DNA of 36,567 nucleotides from Candidatus Phosphoribacter hodrii (GTDB lineage: Bacteria; Actinomycetota; Actinomycetes; Actinomycetales; Dermatophilaceae): NCBI GenBank assembly GCA_016707175.1, contig JADJIB010000009.1:1-36567 (forward strand), given 5' to 3'. The notes beneath the pieces were generated by a model. It saw only the letters and a program-made list of their open reading frames with translations. It was not told the DNA's origin and searched no databases. Positions 17,470 to 25,802 of this stretch are shown piece after piece (position 1 is the first letter of the stretch; each line of letters starts with the position of its first letter). The translations under genes were made by a program, and so were the position numbers.

Positions 17470-19406
17470 GGCCGCGCCGAGGGTATGCCGGTCCGCGCGG
17501 CATACCGACGGGTGCGGAGGCTCCGCGGCATCGACGGCGGCCGCTCCCGATCCTGTGGGGTGTCCTCGGTGTCCTGGTGGCAGTCGGGGCCTGCTCGGGC
17601 CTGCCGACCAGCAGCCCGGTTCAGTCCGGTCGGAGCGTCAACGAACAGGTGGCGCCCGAGGTGCGGATCGTCGTGCCACCGCCTGCCGCCGGCGCGAGCC
17701 CGGAGCAGATCGTCCGTGGCTTCCTGCGTGCGGGCGCCGCCTTCCAGGAGAGCACTGACAGCGGCCAACCCGTCGCCAACGCCTATCTTGCCCCAGGCTC
17801 GGTGGGTCGTTGGCGTCCGACGAGTTCGGTGACGGTGTTCGACCGATCCAGGACAGTTGCCGTCGAGGCGCTGACCGGTGACAAGGTTCGCGCCAGCGTC
17901 GCGGTCGTCGCGACCGTCGACGATGCGGGGCACTATCGCGAGGTCGCGCCGGGGACGCTCGCCCAGGTCGACCTGGGCCTGGTCCGGGTGTCGGGGGAGT
18001 GGCGGGTCGAGCTGCCTGCCGATGGGTTCGGGCTGTGGCTCAACACGGACGACTTCGGGCGGGTCTTCGACCCGCATCGGGTCCACTACCCGACGGTGGG
18101 CGGGCGGCACCTCGTGCCCGACGTCAGGTGGTTCGCGGGTGGGCCCCGGCTGGGGACCGCGCTGGCCCGTGCCCAGCTCGGTCCCGTTCCCGACTACCTC
18201 GCCGGAGCGGTCGAGACGGGGTTCCCGGCCGACGTGACGCTGGCCGTCGATGCCGTGAGCGTTGATGCGGGGATCGCGACCGTCGTTTTGACCCCTCCGG
18301 CAAGCGCCATGGACCTAGCCCATCGGCGCGCCATCTGGGCCCAACTCGTCGCTACGTTGCTGCGCGTGCCTGGAGTCCAGGGAGTGGTCGTCGAGGTGCA
18401 GGGGGCCGGGCGGCTGGTCGTGCCCGAGGTGACGGGTCCGCTGCGGTCGGCCACTGACGTCGGTTACGGCGCCGATCCCCTTCCACTGCCCCGCAGCGCT
18501 CTGCTGCGCCTCGGCGAGCGACTGACGTCGGTCGAGATCGCACGGCTGGACGATCTCGACGGCCTGGGCACGGCTCCCACGGCCACGGCCCCCGTTATCC
18601 CCTCGGCCAGTGCCGCCGGCGGGCCCGCCCCGGCACCGAACCCGCCGGCCACAGGTGCCGACCTCCCGACGATTCCCGCGGCATACGGCCAGTTCGCGGT
18701 CTCCGCCGACGGAGCCGACCTCGTCGCCGTCGCTCCCGGCGGGGCAGAAGCCGCTCGGTGGCACGACCGGGAGCGCGCGAGCGTGCCGGTGCTGACGTCG
18801 TTCGTGCGGCCCTCCTACGACGCGCTCGACCGGCTGTGGTTCGCCGGGAGCGACGGGGGCGTGGCCCGGGTGCTGACGGTCAATGCACGGGCGCCGGCTG
18901 ATCCGGCCGTGCCCGTGGTCGCGCCGTGGCTGGCTGATCGCGCCATCGTCGCGTTGGCCGTGTCCCGCGACGGCAGCCGGGTTGGTGTCGTCACTAGCGC
19001 CCCCGGGGGCAGCGACATGCGACTGGACATCGCCGGGGTCGTGCGGGACTCCCTGGGCCGGCCGACAGCCCTCGCCGCGCCGTATCGGCAAGCTGACCCC
19101 CTGAGCCGGATCACCGATGTCGTGTGGATCGACGACACGACTCTGGCGGCGCTCGGCGCGGTTGGTGACGGCGAGGCCCTGCGCCCGTGGATCGTGCAAC
19201 TCGGTCAGGGAATCGGGCTGCGGCGCATCGGGATCGCCGACCCTGCCACCAACCTCATCCCCGTGGCGGCCGGGGCTCGTTATCTGGTGTCGACCAGTGG
19301 TCCACGAGGGATCGTCATCGTCGCCCAACCCGGTGGTGTCCTCGTGCGGGTCGGCGGGTCGTGGCGGGGGGTCGAAGGGGCCACTGAGATCGCGGTCGCC
19401 CCCTAG
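17466..19406 (+). CDS. lpqB: LpqB lipoprotein, MtrAB accessory protein
   Basis: Secreted lipoprotein that works with the MtrB sensor domain. After an Arg-rich N-terminus comes a hydrophobic stretch ILWGVLGVLVAVGAC with the lipobox VGAC, lipidated Cys43. Next are the LpqB N-terminal domain (SPEQIVRGFLRAG), a GerMN domain (residues about 200-320, DYLAGAVETGFPADVTLAVDAVSV) and a C-terminal beta-propeller region (from about 400, AYGQFAVSADGADLVAV, WFAGSDGGVARV). Length 646 aa is slightly above the usual 580-600 because of a Pro/Ala linker near 360-395. GTG start at 17466 overlaps the mtrB stop. Codons 6-14 contain an inverted octamer pair (17482-17506). Confidence 0.92.
   Translation: MRPRRGYAGPRGIPTGAEAPRHRRRPLPILWGVLGVLVAVGACSGLPTSSPVQSGRSVNEQVAPEVRIVVPPPAAGASPEQIVRGFLRAGAAFQESTDSGQPVANAYLAPGSVGRWRPTSSVTVFDRSRTVAVEALTGDKVRASVAVVATVDDAGHYREVAPGTLAQVDLGLVRVSGEWRVELPADGFGLWLNTDDFGRVFDPHRVHYPTVGGRHLVPDVRWFAGGPRLGTALARAQLGPVPDYLAGAVETGFPADVTLAVDAVSVDAGIATVVLTPPASAMDLAHRRAIWAQLVATLLRVPGVQGVVVEVQGAGRLVVPEVTGPLRSATDVGYGADPLPLPRSALLRLGERLTSVEIARLDDLDGLGTAPTATAPVIPSASAAGGPAPAPNPPATGADLPTIPAAYGQFAVSADGADLVAVAPGGAEAARWHDRERASVPVLTSFVRPSYDALDRLWFAGSDGGVARVLTVNARAPADPAVPVVAPWLADRAIVALAVSRDGSRVGVVTSAPGGSDMRLDIAGVVRDSLGRPTALAAPYRQADPLSRITDVVWIDDTTLAALGAVGDGEALRPWIVQLGQGIGLRRIGIADPATNLIPVAAGARYLVSTSGPRGIVIVAQPGGVLVRVGGSWRGVEGATEIAVAP
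17482..17506. repeat. Inverted GTATGCCG/CGGCATAC pair in the lpqB 5' coding region
   Basis: GGTATGCCG at 17482-17490 and CGGCATACC at 17498-17506 form a 9-bp stem with a 7-base loop. In mRNA it would lie 13 bases after the lpqB start, so it could affect lpqB translation or simply be another paired octamer. Confidence 0.55.
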
Positions 19407-19413
19407 GGATGAG

Positions 19414-20157
19414 CTACCGCTCGGAGCGTCCCAGGTGTGAGCCCTTGCGCTTGCCGACGCCGGGGAAGAACTGTCCCGTTTGCGCGGCGTATGCCGCGTA
19501 GCCGTCTAGGTGGTCCGCGAGGATGCGCTCCTCGTGTTGGGCCCGGTAGAGCTGCAAGGGGATCAAGGCGAGCCACGCGAGGAAGGCCCATACGGTTGCG
19601 GCGAGCAGGGTCAAACCGAGGGCTGCGAGAAGCTCCCCGGCATACAGGGGATGGCGGACCAGGCGATACGGCCCAGTCGTGACGACCGCGCGCGCCTGCG
19701 GGAGGATGCTGAAACTGCGGTCGAGGTGGCGAATCCCCCATGCGGCGAAGGCCGTTCCGACGATGAGGAGGAGGTCGGCGACCGCAACGACAGCGAGGTT
19801 CGTCGAGCGCTCCCCCAACAGGGGAAAGACGAACGGGAGAAACGACGCGGTGACGGCTACCACGTAGGTCACGGGCGAGGAGTTGGTCGCAATTGCCGGC
19901 CGACGCCGCAGGTACGCCGTGACGACGAGGGCCCAGAAGGCGCTGACGGCGATCTGGGCGATCAGGCCAAGGGTCGAGTCGAGCCCAGTCGGCTCTGCCC
20001 ATGGGCGCGTGGCGATCGCCCTGACGTTGACGATGAGTAGCCCAACGGCGACGGGCACGAGGACCAGCCGCCCCCAGTCAATCCGTTGTGGTCCCGGGGG
20101 AACCGCCGTCGTCGGTTCGAGCGGTGGGATAAGGGGCATTCGAGCATGGTGACTCAT
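19414..20157 (-). CDS. Isoprenylcysteine carboxyl methyltransferase family membrane protein
   Basis: Integral membrane methyltransferase-like protein of the ICMT/PEMT superfamily. Five or six helices are visible (for example VLVPVAVGLLIVNVRA, LGLIAQIAVSAFWALVVTAYL, AVVAVADLLLIVGTAFAAWGI, LLAALGLTLLAATVWAFLAWLALIPL). The SAM-binding core near the C-terminus is VTTGPYRLVRHPLYAGELL followed by AQHEERILADHLDGYAAYAAQTGQFFPG, the family's RHPxY and EE signatures. The bacterial substrate is generally unknown. ATG 20157 is chosen; ATG 20139 is possible, and the open frame further upstream (to 20481) overlaps the flp gene and is not coding. It converges with lpqB with only 7 bp between the stops. Confidence 0.82.
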   Translation of the reverse strand: MSHHARMPLIPPLEPTTAVPPGPQRIDWGRLVLVPVAVGLLIVNVRAIATRPWAEPTGLDSTLGLIAQIAVSAFWALVVTAYLRRRPAIATNSSPVTYVVAVTASFLPFVFPLLGERSTNLAVVAVADLLLIVGTAFAAWGIRHLDRSFSILPQARAVVTTGPYRLVRHPLYAGELLAALGLTLLAATVWAFLAWLALIPLQLYRAQHEERILADHLDGYAAYAAQTGQFFPGVGKRKGSHLGRSER

Positions 20158-20335
20158 CGGGACCCGCAGGCGAGGGCGGCGTCCCCAGGATCGTCCGTTC
20201 GGATGAGGCAGGGGAAGCCGTGCGGACGAGGAGGGATGAGATGGTCGGTGGATTCGAGGGCCAGTAGCACGCGCGGATGATGCCGGTAGGACCGGAACCG
20301 TCCGGTATCCATCACGATTTTGGGAGGGAACCCCC
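20158..20335 (+). promoter_or_regulatory. Divergent region and leader upstream of the Tad operon
   Basis: 178 bp between the methyltransferase and the first pilin gene, which must hold the Tad operon promoter. ACCGGA (20291-20296) and TCCGGT (20301-20306) form a short inverted repeat about 30 bases before the pilin start. GGGAGGG at 20322-20328 is the pilin ribosome-binding site. No convincing -35/-10 pair was recognised. Confidence 0.4.
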
Positions 20336-20494
20336 ATGCTCAAGGCACTGGCAAGGATCCGCCGGGACCACGGCGCCACCATGGTGGAGTACGGCTTGAT
20401 GGTCGCACTCATCGCCGTCATCGTCGTCGTTGCGGTCGGTCCGCTGGGCAGGGCCATCTCGACGATGTTCCTGAACGTCACCGCCAGTATCTGA
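20336..20494 (+). CDS. flp: Flp-type major pilin, 52 aa
   Basis: Prepilin of the Tad (tight adherence) pilus. The short basic leader MLKALARIRRDHG is followed by the class IV processing site G/ATMVEYGL, with the Glu and Tyr typical of Flp pilins. Then comes one hydrophobic helix MVALIAVIVVVAVGPLGRAI and a very short C-terminus. Cleavage after Gly13 would leave a 39-residue mature pilin. ATG 20336 follows GGGAGGG by 7 bases, an excellent site fitting a highly expressed structural gene. A strong hairpin lies 14 bases after the stop. Confidence 0.92.
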   Translation: MLKALARIRRDHGATMVEYGLMVALIAVIVVVAVGPLGRAISTMFLNVTASI

Positions 20495-20508
20495 GCGGCG
20501 GCTGGGCG

Positions 20509-20541
20509 GGGAGGGGCGGTTTCGATGAAACCATCCCTCCC
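20509..20541 (+). terminator. Strong hairpin just downstream of flp (attenuator or mRNA-stabilising)
   Basis: A 15-position stem: GGGAGGG (20509-20515) pairs with CCCTCCC (20535-20541), then one G-T pair and one C-A mismatch, then GGTTTC (20518-20523) with GAAACC (20527-20532) around a GAT loop. No T-tract follows. It lies between the major pilin and the rest of the operon, where partial termination or 3'-end protection would give more pilin than assembly protein. Confidence 0.65.
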
Positions 20542-20580
20542 GCGTTCGGGCTCGGTTACGCTCGCGGAAGGCTGAGAACC

Positions 20581-20736
20581 TTGGGGGGTCTTCGTCTGAG
20601 ACAGCGCGATGGCGGCGCCACCATGGCGGAGTACGTGATCCTAGCAGCGTTCATCGCAGCCGTTTCAGCATTCGCGGTGACTCAATTCGGGTCGGCAGTG
20701 TCGGGACTCTTCACCGGCTGGCCGGCAGGCCTGTAG
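20581..20736 (+). CDS. Second Flp-like pilin, 51 aa
   Basis: Second small prepilin. The N-terminus MGGLRLRQRDGG is basic, followed by the processing site G/ATMAEYVILAAFIAAVSAFAV with the conserved Glu-Tyr at +4/+5. It then ends in TQFGSAVSGLFTGWPAGL. I take TTG 20581 as start because CGGAAGG (20565-20571) lies 9 bases upstream and it gives the normal leader length; no ATG or GTG fits better. The hydrophobic helix differs from Flp1, so it is probably a minor or alternative pilin rather than a recent duplicate. It is 10 bp upstream of tadE. Confidence 0.78.
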   Translation: MGGLRLRQRDGGATMAEYVILAAFIAAVSAFAVTQFGSAVSGLFTGWPAGL

Positions 20737-20746
20737 GAGGGAATGC

Positions 20747-21160
20747 GTGAACTCGCGCCCACTGGGGGCTGATCGGGGCGCCTCGGCCGTCGAGCTTGCC
20801 ATCGTCCTTCCCGTGTTGCTGCTCGTCCTTGGGGGCATTATCGATTTCGGCCGAGCTTTCACTACGCAGATGGCCGTGACCCAAGCTGCACGCGAAGGCG
20901 CCCGAATGGTGGCGCTCAACTACTCCGCTGGCGACGTCAATGGCCGCGTCAGCGCAGCCGCGGGGACGTTTGCAGTGACGACCACTATCGTCGCCGGATG
21001 CCCGGCGAGGGGGACCACGATCACCACCCAAGCGTCCTCGGTGCGAGTCGACAATAGCTTTAGTTTCCTCATTCTCGACAGTGTGATGAACCTCTTTGGC
21101 GGCGGGCTGGCGCCGACCTTGACTCTTTCTTCGACTGGGAGCATGCGATGCATGGGTTGA
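20747..21160 (+). CDS. tadE: TadE-like pseudopilin
   Basis: Minor pilin-like protein of the Tad apparatus. The N-terminal DRGASAVELAIVLPVLLLVLGGIIDFGRAFTTQ is the TadE signature: a pseudopilin cleavage region with Glu, one helix, and the DFGR motif. The remaining 95 residues form a small exported domain with one Cys at SIVAGCP-like position and another near the C-terminus (MRCMG). At 137 aa it is usual for the family. GTG 20747 follows AGGAGGG closely. It overlaps the next gene by 13 bases if that gene begins at 21148. Confidence 0.85.
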   Translation: MNSRPLGADRGASAVELAIVLPVLLLVLGGIIDFGRAFTTQMAVTQAAREGARMVALNYSAGDVNGRVSAAAGTFAVTTTIVAGCPARGTTITTQASSVRVDNSFSFLILDSVMNLFGGGLAPTLTLSSTGSMRCMG

Positions 21161-22419
21161 CGCATGTGACGAGGAAGGGTCGCCGCCGCATGGTGCTGGG
21201 GCGGGAGCGTGGCTCGGTCACGACGATCGTCGCGGCCCTGTTCGGTTTCATGGTCATCCTCGGCGCGACCTCCCTGTCGATCGACGTCGGTTCGTTGATG
21301 TGGGAACGCCGCCAACTTCAGGCCGGAGCCGATGCCGCCAGCTTGGCGATGGCGAGACTGTGCGCCCTCAACGCGAACGAGTGCCAGAGTGCGGCGATGA
21401 CTGCTGCCGCAGGCTCAGGCATGAGCATTCGCGACCTGGCCAATACGACAGCAAACGACGGCACCAACGGGTATTCCACGACGTACGTCAACGGGGTGTG
21501 CGGGAACGCACCTGCGGGCAGCGACATCCCGGAGTGTGCGGGCAGTGCGCTCGCTGACCTTTCCCTCTGCCCGCCCGTCTCCCCAGACACGCCGGAGAGC
21601 GCCAACTGGATCGAAGTCCACACGCGAACCCGGATGAACGACGGCTCGACCGTCCTCCCACCGTTCGTCGCACAGACGCTGGGGTTTGGCGGGCAGACCC
21701 TGGAGACGTGTGCCAGGGCGGCCTGGGGGCCGGCGAAACTGAGTGGCGGGAACATCCCCTTCACGATCTCGGCCTGTGAATGGGAGAACGCGGGTGGAAA
21801 CGTCGACGGGAGCGGCGCGGGTGCTCTGCCTCCTCCCCCGTACGGCGGTACCGCCCCTTGGCCGAGTTCGTCTCAAGAAGAGACCCTTTGGGTGAACGTT
21901 CCGGCCAGCAGGAGGAATCCGGCGCCGTGCCCAAACTTCCAGGGCCACGACCAACCCGGTGGGTTCGGCTTCTTGGAGACAACGTCCGACCCGTGCGTCG
22001 TGAGGAGCTTCGGGAACGGCGACTGGTATCACACCGACCCGGGGGGGAGCGTCGCGTGCGATTTGTCCAGGCTGGTCGGGACCGTTGTCACTATTCCGAT
22101 TTTCAGCTGCACCCTCGATGATGTGCCGGCTGGGGGCGGCGCGCCCCCACCGGCTGAACCCTGCTACGACTCAGCGAATGGTACTCACGCCTATTACTAC
22201 GCCCAGAGCTACGGCCGGTTCTTCCTTTCTGGCTACGACGTCGTAACCACGGGGGGGATCCCCAATAAGGTCAGGAGCGTCCTCACTGGCCGTTTCCCAG
22301 TTTGTCCAGGAGGCCAGAGTTGCATCACGGGTTGGTTCGTGACGGGTGTGGGCGACGGAGGGATTGTCGAGGGTGGTGGAGGGACTTTCGGTCAGGTGGG
22401 TGTTCAGGCAGCCGGGTAA
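21148..22419 (+). CDS. TadG-like pilus-assembly protein with large exported domain
   Basis: N-terminal TadG motif: RERGSVTTIVAALFGFMVILGATSLSIDVGSLMWERRQLQAGADAAS, one helix followed by the L..GADAA segment shared by TadE/TadG proteins. About 350 extracytoplasmic residues follow, rich in Gly, Pro, Thr and Cys (at least a dozen cysteines, for example ARLCALNANECQ, GGQSCITGW), probably disulfide-bonded. It is likely a pilus-associated or tip protein (inference). Two starts are plausible: ATG 21148 with GGGAG six bases upstream, and ATG 21190 with GAGGAAGG about 11 bases upstream; the second gives a more typical short leader. Base composition is noticeably less GC-rich than in the housekeeping flanks. 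Confidence 0.8.
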   Translation: MHGLTHVTRKGRRRMVLGRERGSVTTIVAALFGFMVILGATSLSIDVGSLMWERRQLQAGADAASLAMARLCALNANECQSAAMTAAAGSGMSIRDLANTTANDGTNGYSTTYVNGVCGNAPAGSDIPECAGSALADLSLCPPVSPDTPESANWIEVHTRTRMNDGSTVLPPFVAQTLGFGGQTLETCARAAWGPAKLSGGNIPFTISACEWENAGGNVDGSGAGALPPPPYGGTAPWPSSSQEETLWVNVPASRRNPAPCPNFQGHDQPGGFGFLETTSDPCVVRSFGNGDWYHTDPGGSVACDLSRLVGTVVTIPIFSCTLDDVPAGGGAPPPAEPCYDSANGTHAYYYAQSYGRFFLSGYDVVTTGGIPNKVRSVLTGRFPVCPGGQSCITGWFVTGVGDGGIVEGGGGTFGQVGVQAAG

Positions 22420-22477
22420 TCGAAGCCGTTCCGGTCAGTGAGGGCAACCTCCCGATTATTGAGCAGGATGTGTTCTT

Positions 22478-23257
22478 GTGGGACGACGTGCAATAGCTGT
22501 GTTGTTGGCGGGCCTTATCGCGGTGCTCGGCGCCGCTGCCGTGTTGATTTACGCGCGGGGGGCGGATGCTCGTGCCGTTGCGGGCGCCGACCCCCGCACG
22601 GTGTACGTGTCGGAGAAGCCGGTCTCGGCGGGGACGTCACTGGCCGATGCGGTCCGAGATCGTGCGTTGGTCAAGACGCAGGTCGCGGCACGAGCCTTTC
22701 CGGTGGGCGCGTTGGCCGAGGTGACGCCGACGAACGAAGCGCTTGTTGCGATCACCGACATCGGTGTGGGTGAGTACGTGTTGGCGTCCCGGTTCGGGAC
22801 GACCCCGACCGGGCGAAGGGCCATCCAAGTTCCGCCGGGGCAGGTCGCCGTGTCGGTCCGGCTGGAAGACCCAGCTCGGGTGGGGAGTTTCGTCACCCCG
22901 GGGTCGCGGATCGTCATCTTCGATACCTTCGAGATGCCCGCTCCCACCTCGAGCCCGACGCCCACGGCGGGAAACCCAACCCAAACTCAAGCGACGCGTG
23001 TCCTCCTTGGTGACGCCCTTGTCATCGCCATGGGCGATACGTCGCTCACGCCCGCGGACACGAATACCCAGAATGGCGCGCAGGATCAGACCAAGCCCAC
23101 GTTCCTCGTCACTCTGGCTCTGACGCCGCTCGACGCCAACCGGCTCGTACACGGCATACAGACGGGCGCCTTGTATGCCGGTCTGCGCGGAGCCGACACG
23201 ACAATTGATCCGACCGTGCAGATCACCGACTACAACGTGTTCGAGGTCGCGCCGTGA
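22478..23257 (+). CDS. cpaB: CpaB/RcpC-like Flp pilus assembly protein (SAF domain)
   Basis: Single N-terminal helix (AIAVLLAGLIAVLGAAAVLIYA) followed by a periplasmic-side SAF domain: VYVSEKPVSAGTSLADAV, then RRAIQVPPGQVAVSVRLEDPARVGSFVTPGSRIVIFDTF, the usual CpaB core. In Gram-negatives it works with the secretin; in actinobacteria, which lack an outer-membrane secretin, it probably binds cell-wall glycan at the pilus exit (inference). 259 aa. GTG 22478 is supported by AGGA nine bases upstream. The last four bases overlap the next start. It holds the only two GTATGCCG/CGGCATAC octamers of the Tad locus, as an inverted pair (23152 and 23173). Confidence 0.84.
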   Translation: MGRRAIAVLLAGLIAVLGAAAVLIYARGADARAVAGADPRTVYVSEKPVSAGTSLADAVRDRALVKTQVAARAFPVGALAEVTPTNEALVAITDIGVGEYVLASRFGTTPTGRRAIQVPPGQVAVSVRLEDPARVGSFVTPGSRIVIFDTFEMPAPTSSPTPTAGNPTQTQATRVLLGDALVIAMGDTSLTPADTNTQNGAQDQTKPTFLVTLALTPLDANRLVHGIQTGALYAGLRGADTTIDPTVQITDYNVFEVAP

Positions 23258-24423
23258 CGATCCTCTGGGATCGGGATCCAGCGTCTGCTGAGCGGTTCAG
23301 TTTCGCGCTTGGTCCCAACGCGACTCGGGTTGACAGCGGCGCGGCCTTGAGTCGCGCGCTGAGCGCGTCCCCTGATGAGGACGCGGTGATCGTCGGACCG
23401 GATGTGGACCTCGACTCTGCTTGTGGTGTGGTTGCGGGTCTGCGCGTTGAGAACACTGCGCTCGGTGTGATCCTGGTGCGACGCCGTCTCGATGTGAACA
23501 TCCTGGCCCAGGCACTTCGCGCGGGGTTTCGCGAAGTGGTGTCCGCCGACGACCTTCCTGCCGTGGCCGATGCGCTGCGCCGCAGCCGGGAACTCAGCTT
23601 CCGTCTGCGCGGTGTCAGCGCGGACTCAGCTTCCCGGGCGGGGAAGATCGTCACCGTCTTCTCCGCCAAGGGAGGCGTAGGCAAGACGACGTTCTCGACA
23701 AACCTTGGTGCCTATCTCGCCTCGGTCGGTCACCGCACGCTCGTCGTCGATCTCGACCTGGAATTCGGTGATGTCGGGATCGCGCTGCAAATGCTTCCAG
23801 AGCGCAGCATGACCGATGTTGTCAACATGACGGGACACCTCGACGAGCAAGGCCTAGCTTCCGTTGTCACCATACATTCCAGTGGGCTTGAGGCGGTGTG
23901 TGCCCCGGCTGAGCCCGGTGAGGCCGAGCGGATCCCGCCGGCCACTGTCGCTGAGTTGCTCCGGGTTGCACGCTATGTGTATGACTTTGTGGTTATCGAC
24001 ACGCCACCGGCCCTGACTGAACACGTTCTTACCGCCTTTGATCTCAGCGACAGCCTTGTCCTTATCGCCACGTTGGATATTCCGGCATTGAAGAACCTGC
24101 GGCTCACACTGGACACCCTTGACCTCTTGGGGAGCCCCCGGGAAGCCCGGCATATCGTGCTGAACCGGTCCGACGCAAAGGTGGGCCTGCGGGTCGAGGA
24201 TGTCGTGACGTCCATTAAGCAGGAGATTGCCGTCATGGTGCCAAGCAGCCCAGACGTCCCGGCCTCGATCAACCGAGGGGTGCCCATCATCTTGGATGAC
24301 CCCCGTCACCCGGTGAGCGTGGCACTTCGTCACCTCGCCGACCAACACATTCGCGGCGTCGATCCGGCGGCGAGCCAGTCTGCTGCTCCGCGGCGGTTGC
24401 TTCCATGGGGAGGACGCAAGTGA
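23254..24423 (+). CDS. tadZ: TadZ/CpaE-like AAA ATPase
   Basis: Cytoplasmic ParA/MinD-superfamily ATPase that places the Tad machine in the cell. Residues 1-125 form an atypical receiver-like domain (EDAVIVGPDVDLDSAC, VILVRRRLDVNILAQALRAGFREVVSADD) without a clear phospho-Asp signature. The ATPase domain then begins: deviant Walker A KGGVGKTT at 139-146, switch DLDLEFGDVGIALQ, Walker B VVIDTPPALTEHVL. 389 aa, normal for the family. GTG start at 23254 overlaps cpaB by 4 bases, and its stop overlaps the tadA start. Confidence 0.9.
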   Translation: MTILWDRDPASAERFSFALGPNATRVDSGAALSRALSASPDEDAVIVGPDVDLDSACGVVAGLRVENTALGVILVRRRLDVNILAQALRAGFREVVSADDLPAVADALRRSRELSFRLRGVSADSASRAGKIVTVFSAKGGVGKTTFSTNLGAYLASVGHRTLVVDLDLEFGDVGIALQMLPERSMTDVVNMTGHLDEQGLASVVTIHSSGLEAVCAPAEPGEAERIPPATVAELLRVARYVYDFVVIDTPPALTEHVLTAFDLSDSLVLIATLDIPALKNLRLTLDTLDLLGSPREARHIVLNRSDAKVGLRVEDVVTSIKQEIAVMVPSSPDVPASINRGVPIILDDPRHPVSVALRHLADQHIRGVDPAASQSAAPRRLLPWGGRK

Positions 24424-25802
24424 GTCTCTACGACCGGCTTGAGACTGTTCGCAGGACACAAACACCGACAACCGGCGCGAGGTTGGGGGATGCTCCGGCC
24501 CGACCACATGCACCCGCGCGCGCCAGCCTCGACCCGTTCGCTGCGGTGAAGGCGGCAGTTCACCAGACCCTCCTAGACACGCTCGGCCCTCAGCTGTACG
24601 ACCCGAATCTTGGGCAGGTCGATCTCGACCAGCGAGTACGACAGACCCTGCAAGTTGTCATCGACGGGCAGCAGACTCCGCTCTCGGCCGCTGACCGAAC
24701 CCGCATTGCGCAAGAGGTTTCCGACGAGATTCTCGGCCATGGGCCACTGGAGCCCTATCTACGCGACAACGACGTCACCGAAGTCATGGTCAACGGGCAC
24801 GAGAACATATACGTTGAGCGCTCCGGTCGGATATATCGGGTGGACGCGAAGTTCACCAGCGAGGCGCACCTTCGGAGGACCATCGACAAGATCGTCGGAC
24901 GGATCGGTCGGCGGGTCGACGAGGCCAGTCCCATGGTCGACTCGCGACTGCCTGACGGATCGCGGGTCAACGCTGTCATTCCGCCAGTGGCGCTCGACGG
25001 ATCGATGCTGACGATCCGAAAGTTCGCCGCCGACCCGTTCACCGCCCGCGACCTCATCGCGTTCGGCACCATCAGCGAGTCTGTTGCCGAGTTCCTCTCG
25101 GCCTGCGTCCGCGGGCGCCGCAACATCATCATCTCGGGAGGGACGGGGTCAGGAAAGACCACAACCCTCAACGTCCTGTCGTCGTATGTGTCCAATGACG
25201 AACGGATCATCACCATCGAGGACGCGGCGGAACTCCAACTCCATCAGCAGCACGTTCTGCGACTGGAGTCGCGCCCGTCCAACATCGAGGGCCGCGGGCA
25301 GATTGCGATCCGAGATCTCGTTCGAAACTCGCTGCGAATGCGCCCCGACCGAATAATCGTCGGAGAAGTGCGAGACGGCGCGGCACTGGACATGTTGCAG
25401 GCCATGAACACTGGCCACGACGGGTCGATCACCACTGTCCACGCCAACTCCCCGCGAGACAGCCTGAGCCGGCTGGAGACCATGGTCCTCATGGCGGGGG
25501 TCGAACTTCCACTCCGGGCCATTCGCGATCAGGTCGCCAGTGCGGTCGATCTCGTCATCCAGCAGGCGCGCTTGCGTGACGGCAGCCGTCGCGTCGTTTC
25601 CATCGTGGAGGTCGAGGGAATGGAGGGCGACATCATCACCCTGCAGGACATCTTCAGCTTCGACTACAAGGCCGGGCGCGACGAGAACGGCAGGTACCTC
25701 GGGGGCTTGGTCAGCACCGGACTCCGACCGAAGTTCCTTGACGTCCTGGCTGACCAAGGCATCGTCCTGCCTCAAACGATGTTCGTCCGAGGGAACCGAT
25801 GA
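24420..25802 (+). CDS. tadA: TadA/CpaF-type secretion ATPase
   Basis: Hexameric ATPase that powers Flp pilus extension (and probably retraction). The N-terminal domain includes ILGHGPLEPYLRDNDVTEVMVNGHENIYVERSGRIYRVDAKF and GRIGRRVDEASPMVDSRLPDGSRVNAVIPP. Walker A is GGTGSGKTTTLN near residue 240; the Asp box is IITIEDAAELQL, Walker B MRPDRIIVGEVRDGAALDML, and the His box TGHDGSITTVHANSPRDSLSRLE. 460 aa. GTG 24420 is chosen because GGGGAGGA is 5 bases upstream and it gives the common GTGA overlap; a farther ATG at 24405 would remove that site. Frame intact. Confidence 0.92.
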   Translation: MSLYDRLETVRRTQTPTTGARLGDAPARPHAPARASLDPFAAVKAAVHQTLLDTLGPQLYDPNLGQVDLDQRVRQTLQVVIDGQQTPLSAADRTRIAQEVSDEILGHGPLEPYLRDNDVTEVMVNGHENIYVERSGRIYRVDAKFTSEAHLRRTIDKIVGRIGRRVDEASPMVDSRLPDGSRVNAVIPPVALDGSMLTIRKFAADPFTARDLIAFGTISESVAEFLSACVRGRRNIIISGGTGSGKTTTLNVLSSYVSNDERIITIEDAAELQLHQQHVLRLESRPSNIEGRGQIAIRDLVRNSLRMRPDRIIVGEVRDGAALDMLQAMNTGHDGSITTVHANSPRDSLSRLETMVLMAGVELPLRAIRDQVASAVDLVIQQARLRDGSRRVVSIVEVEGMEGDIITLQDIFSFDYKAGRDENGRYLGGLVSTGLRPKFLDVLADQGIVLPQTMFVRGNR

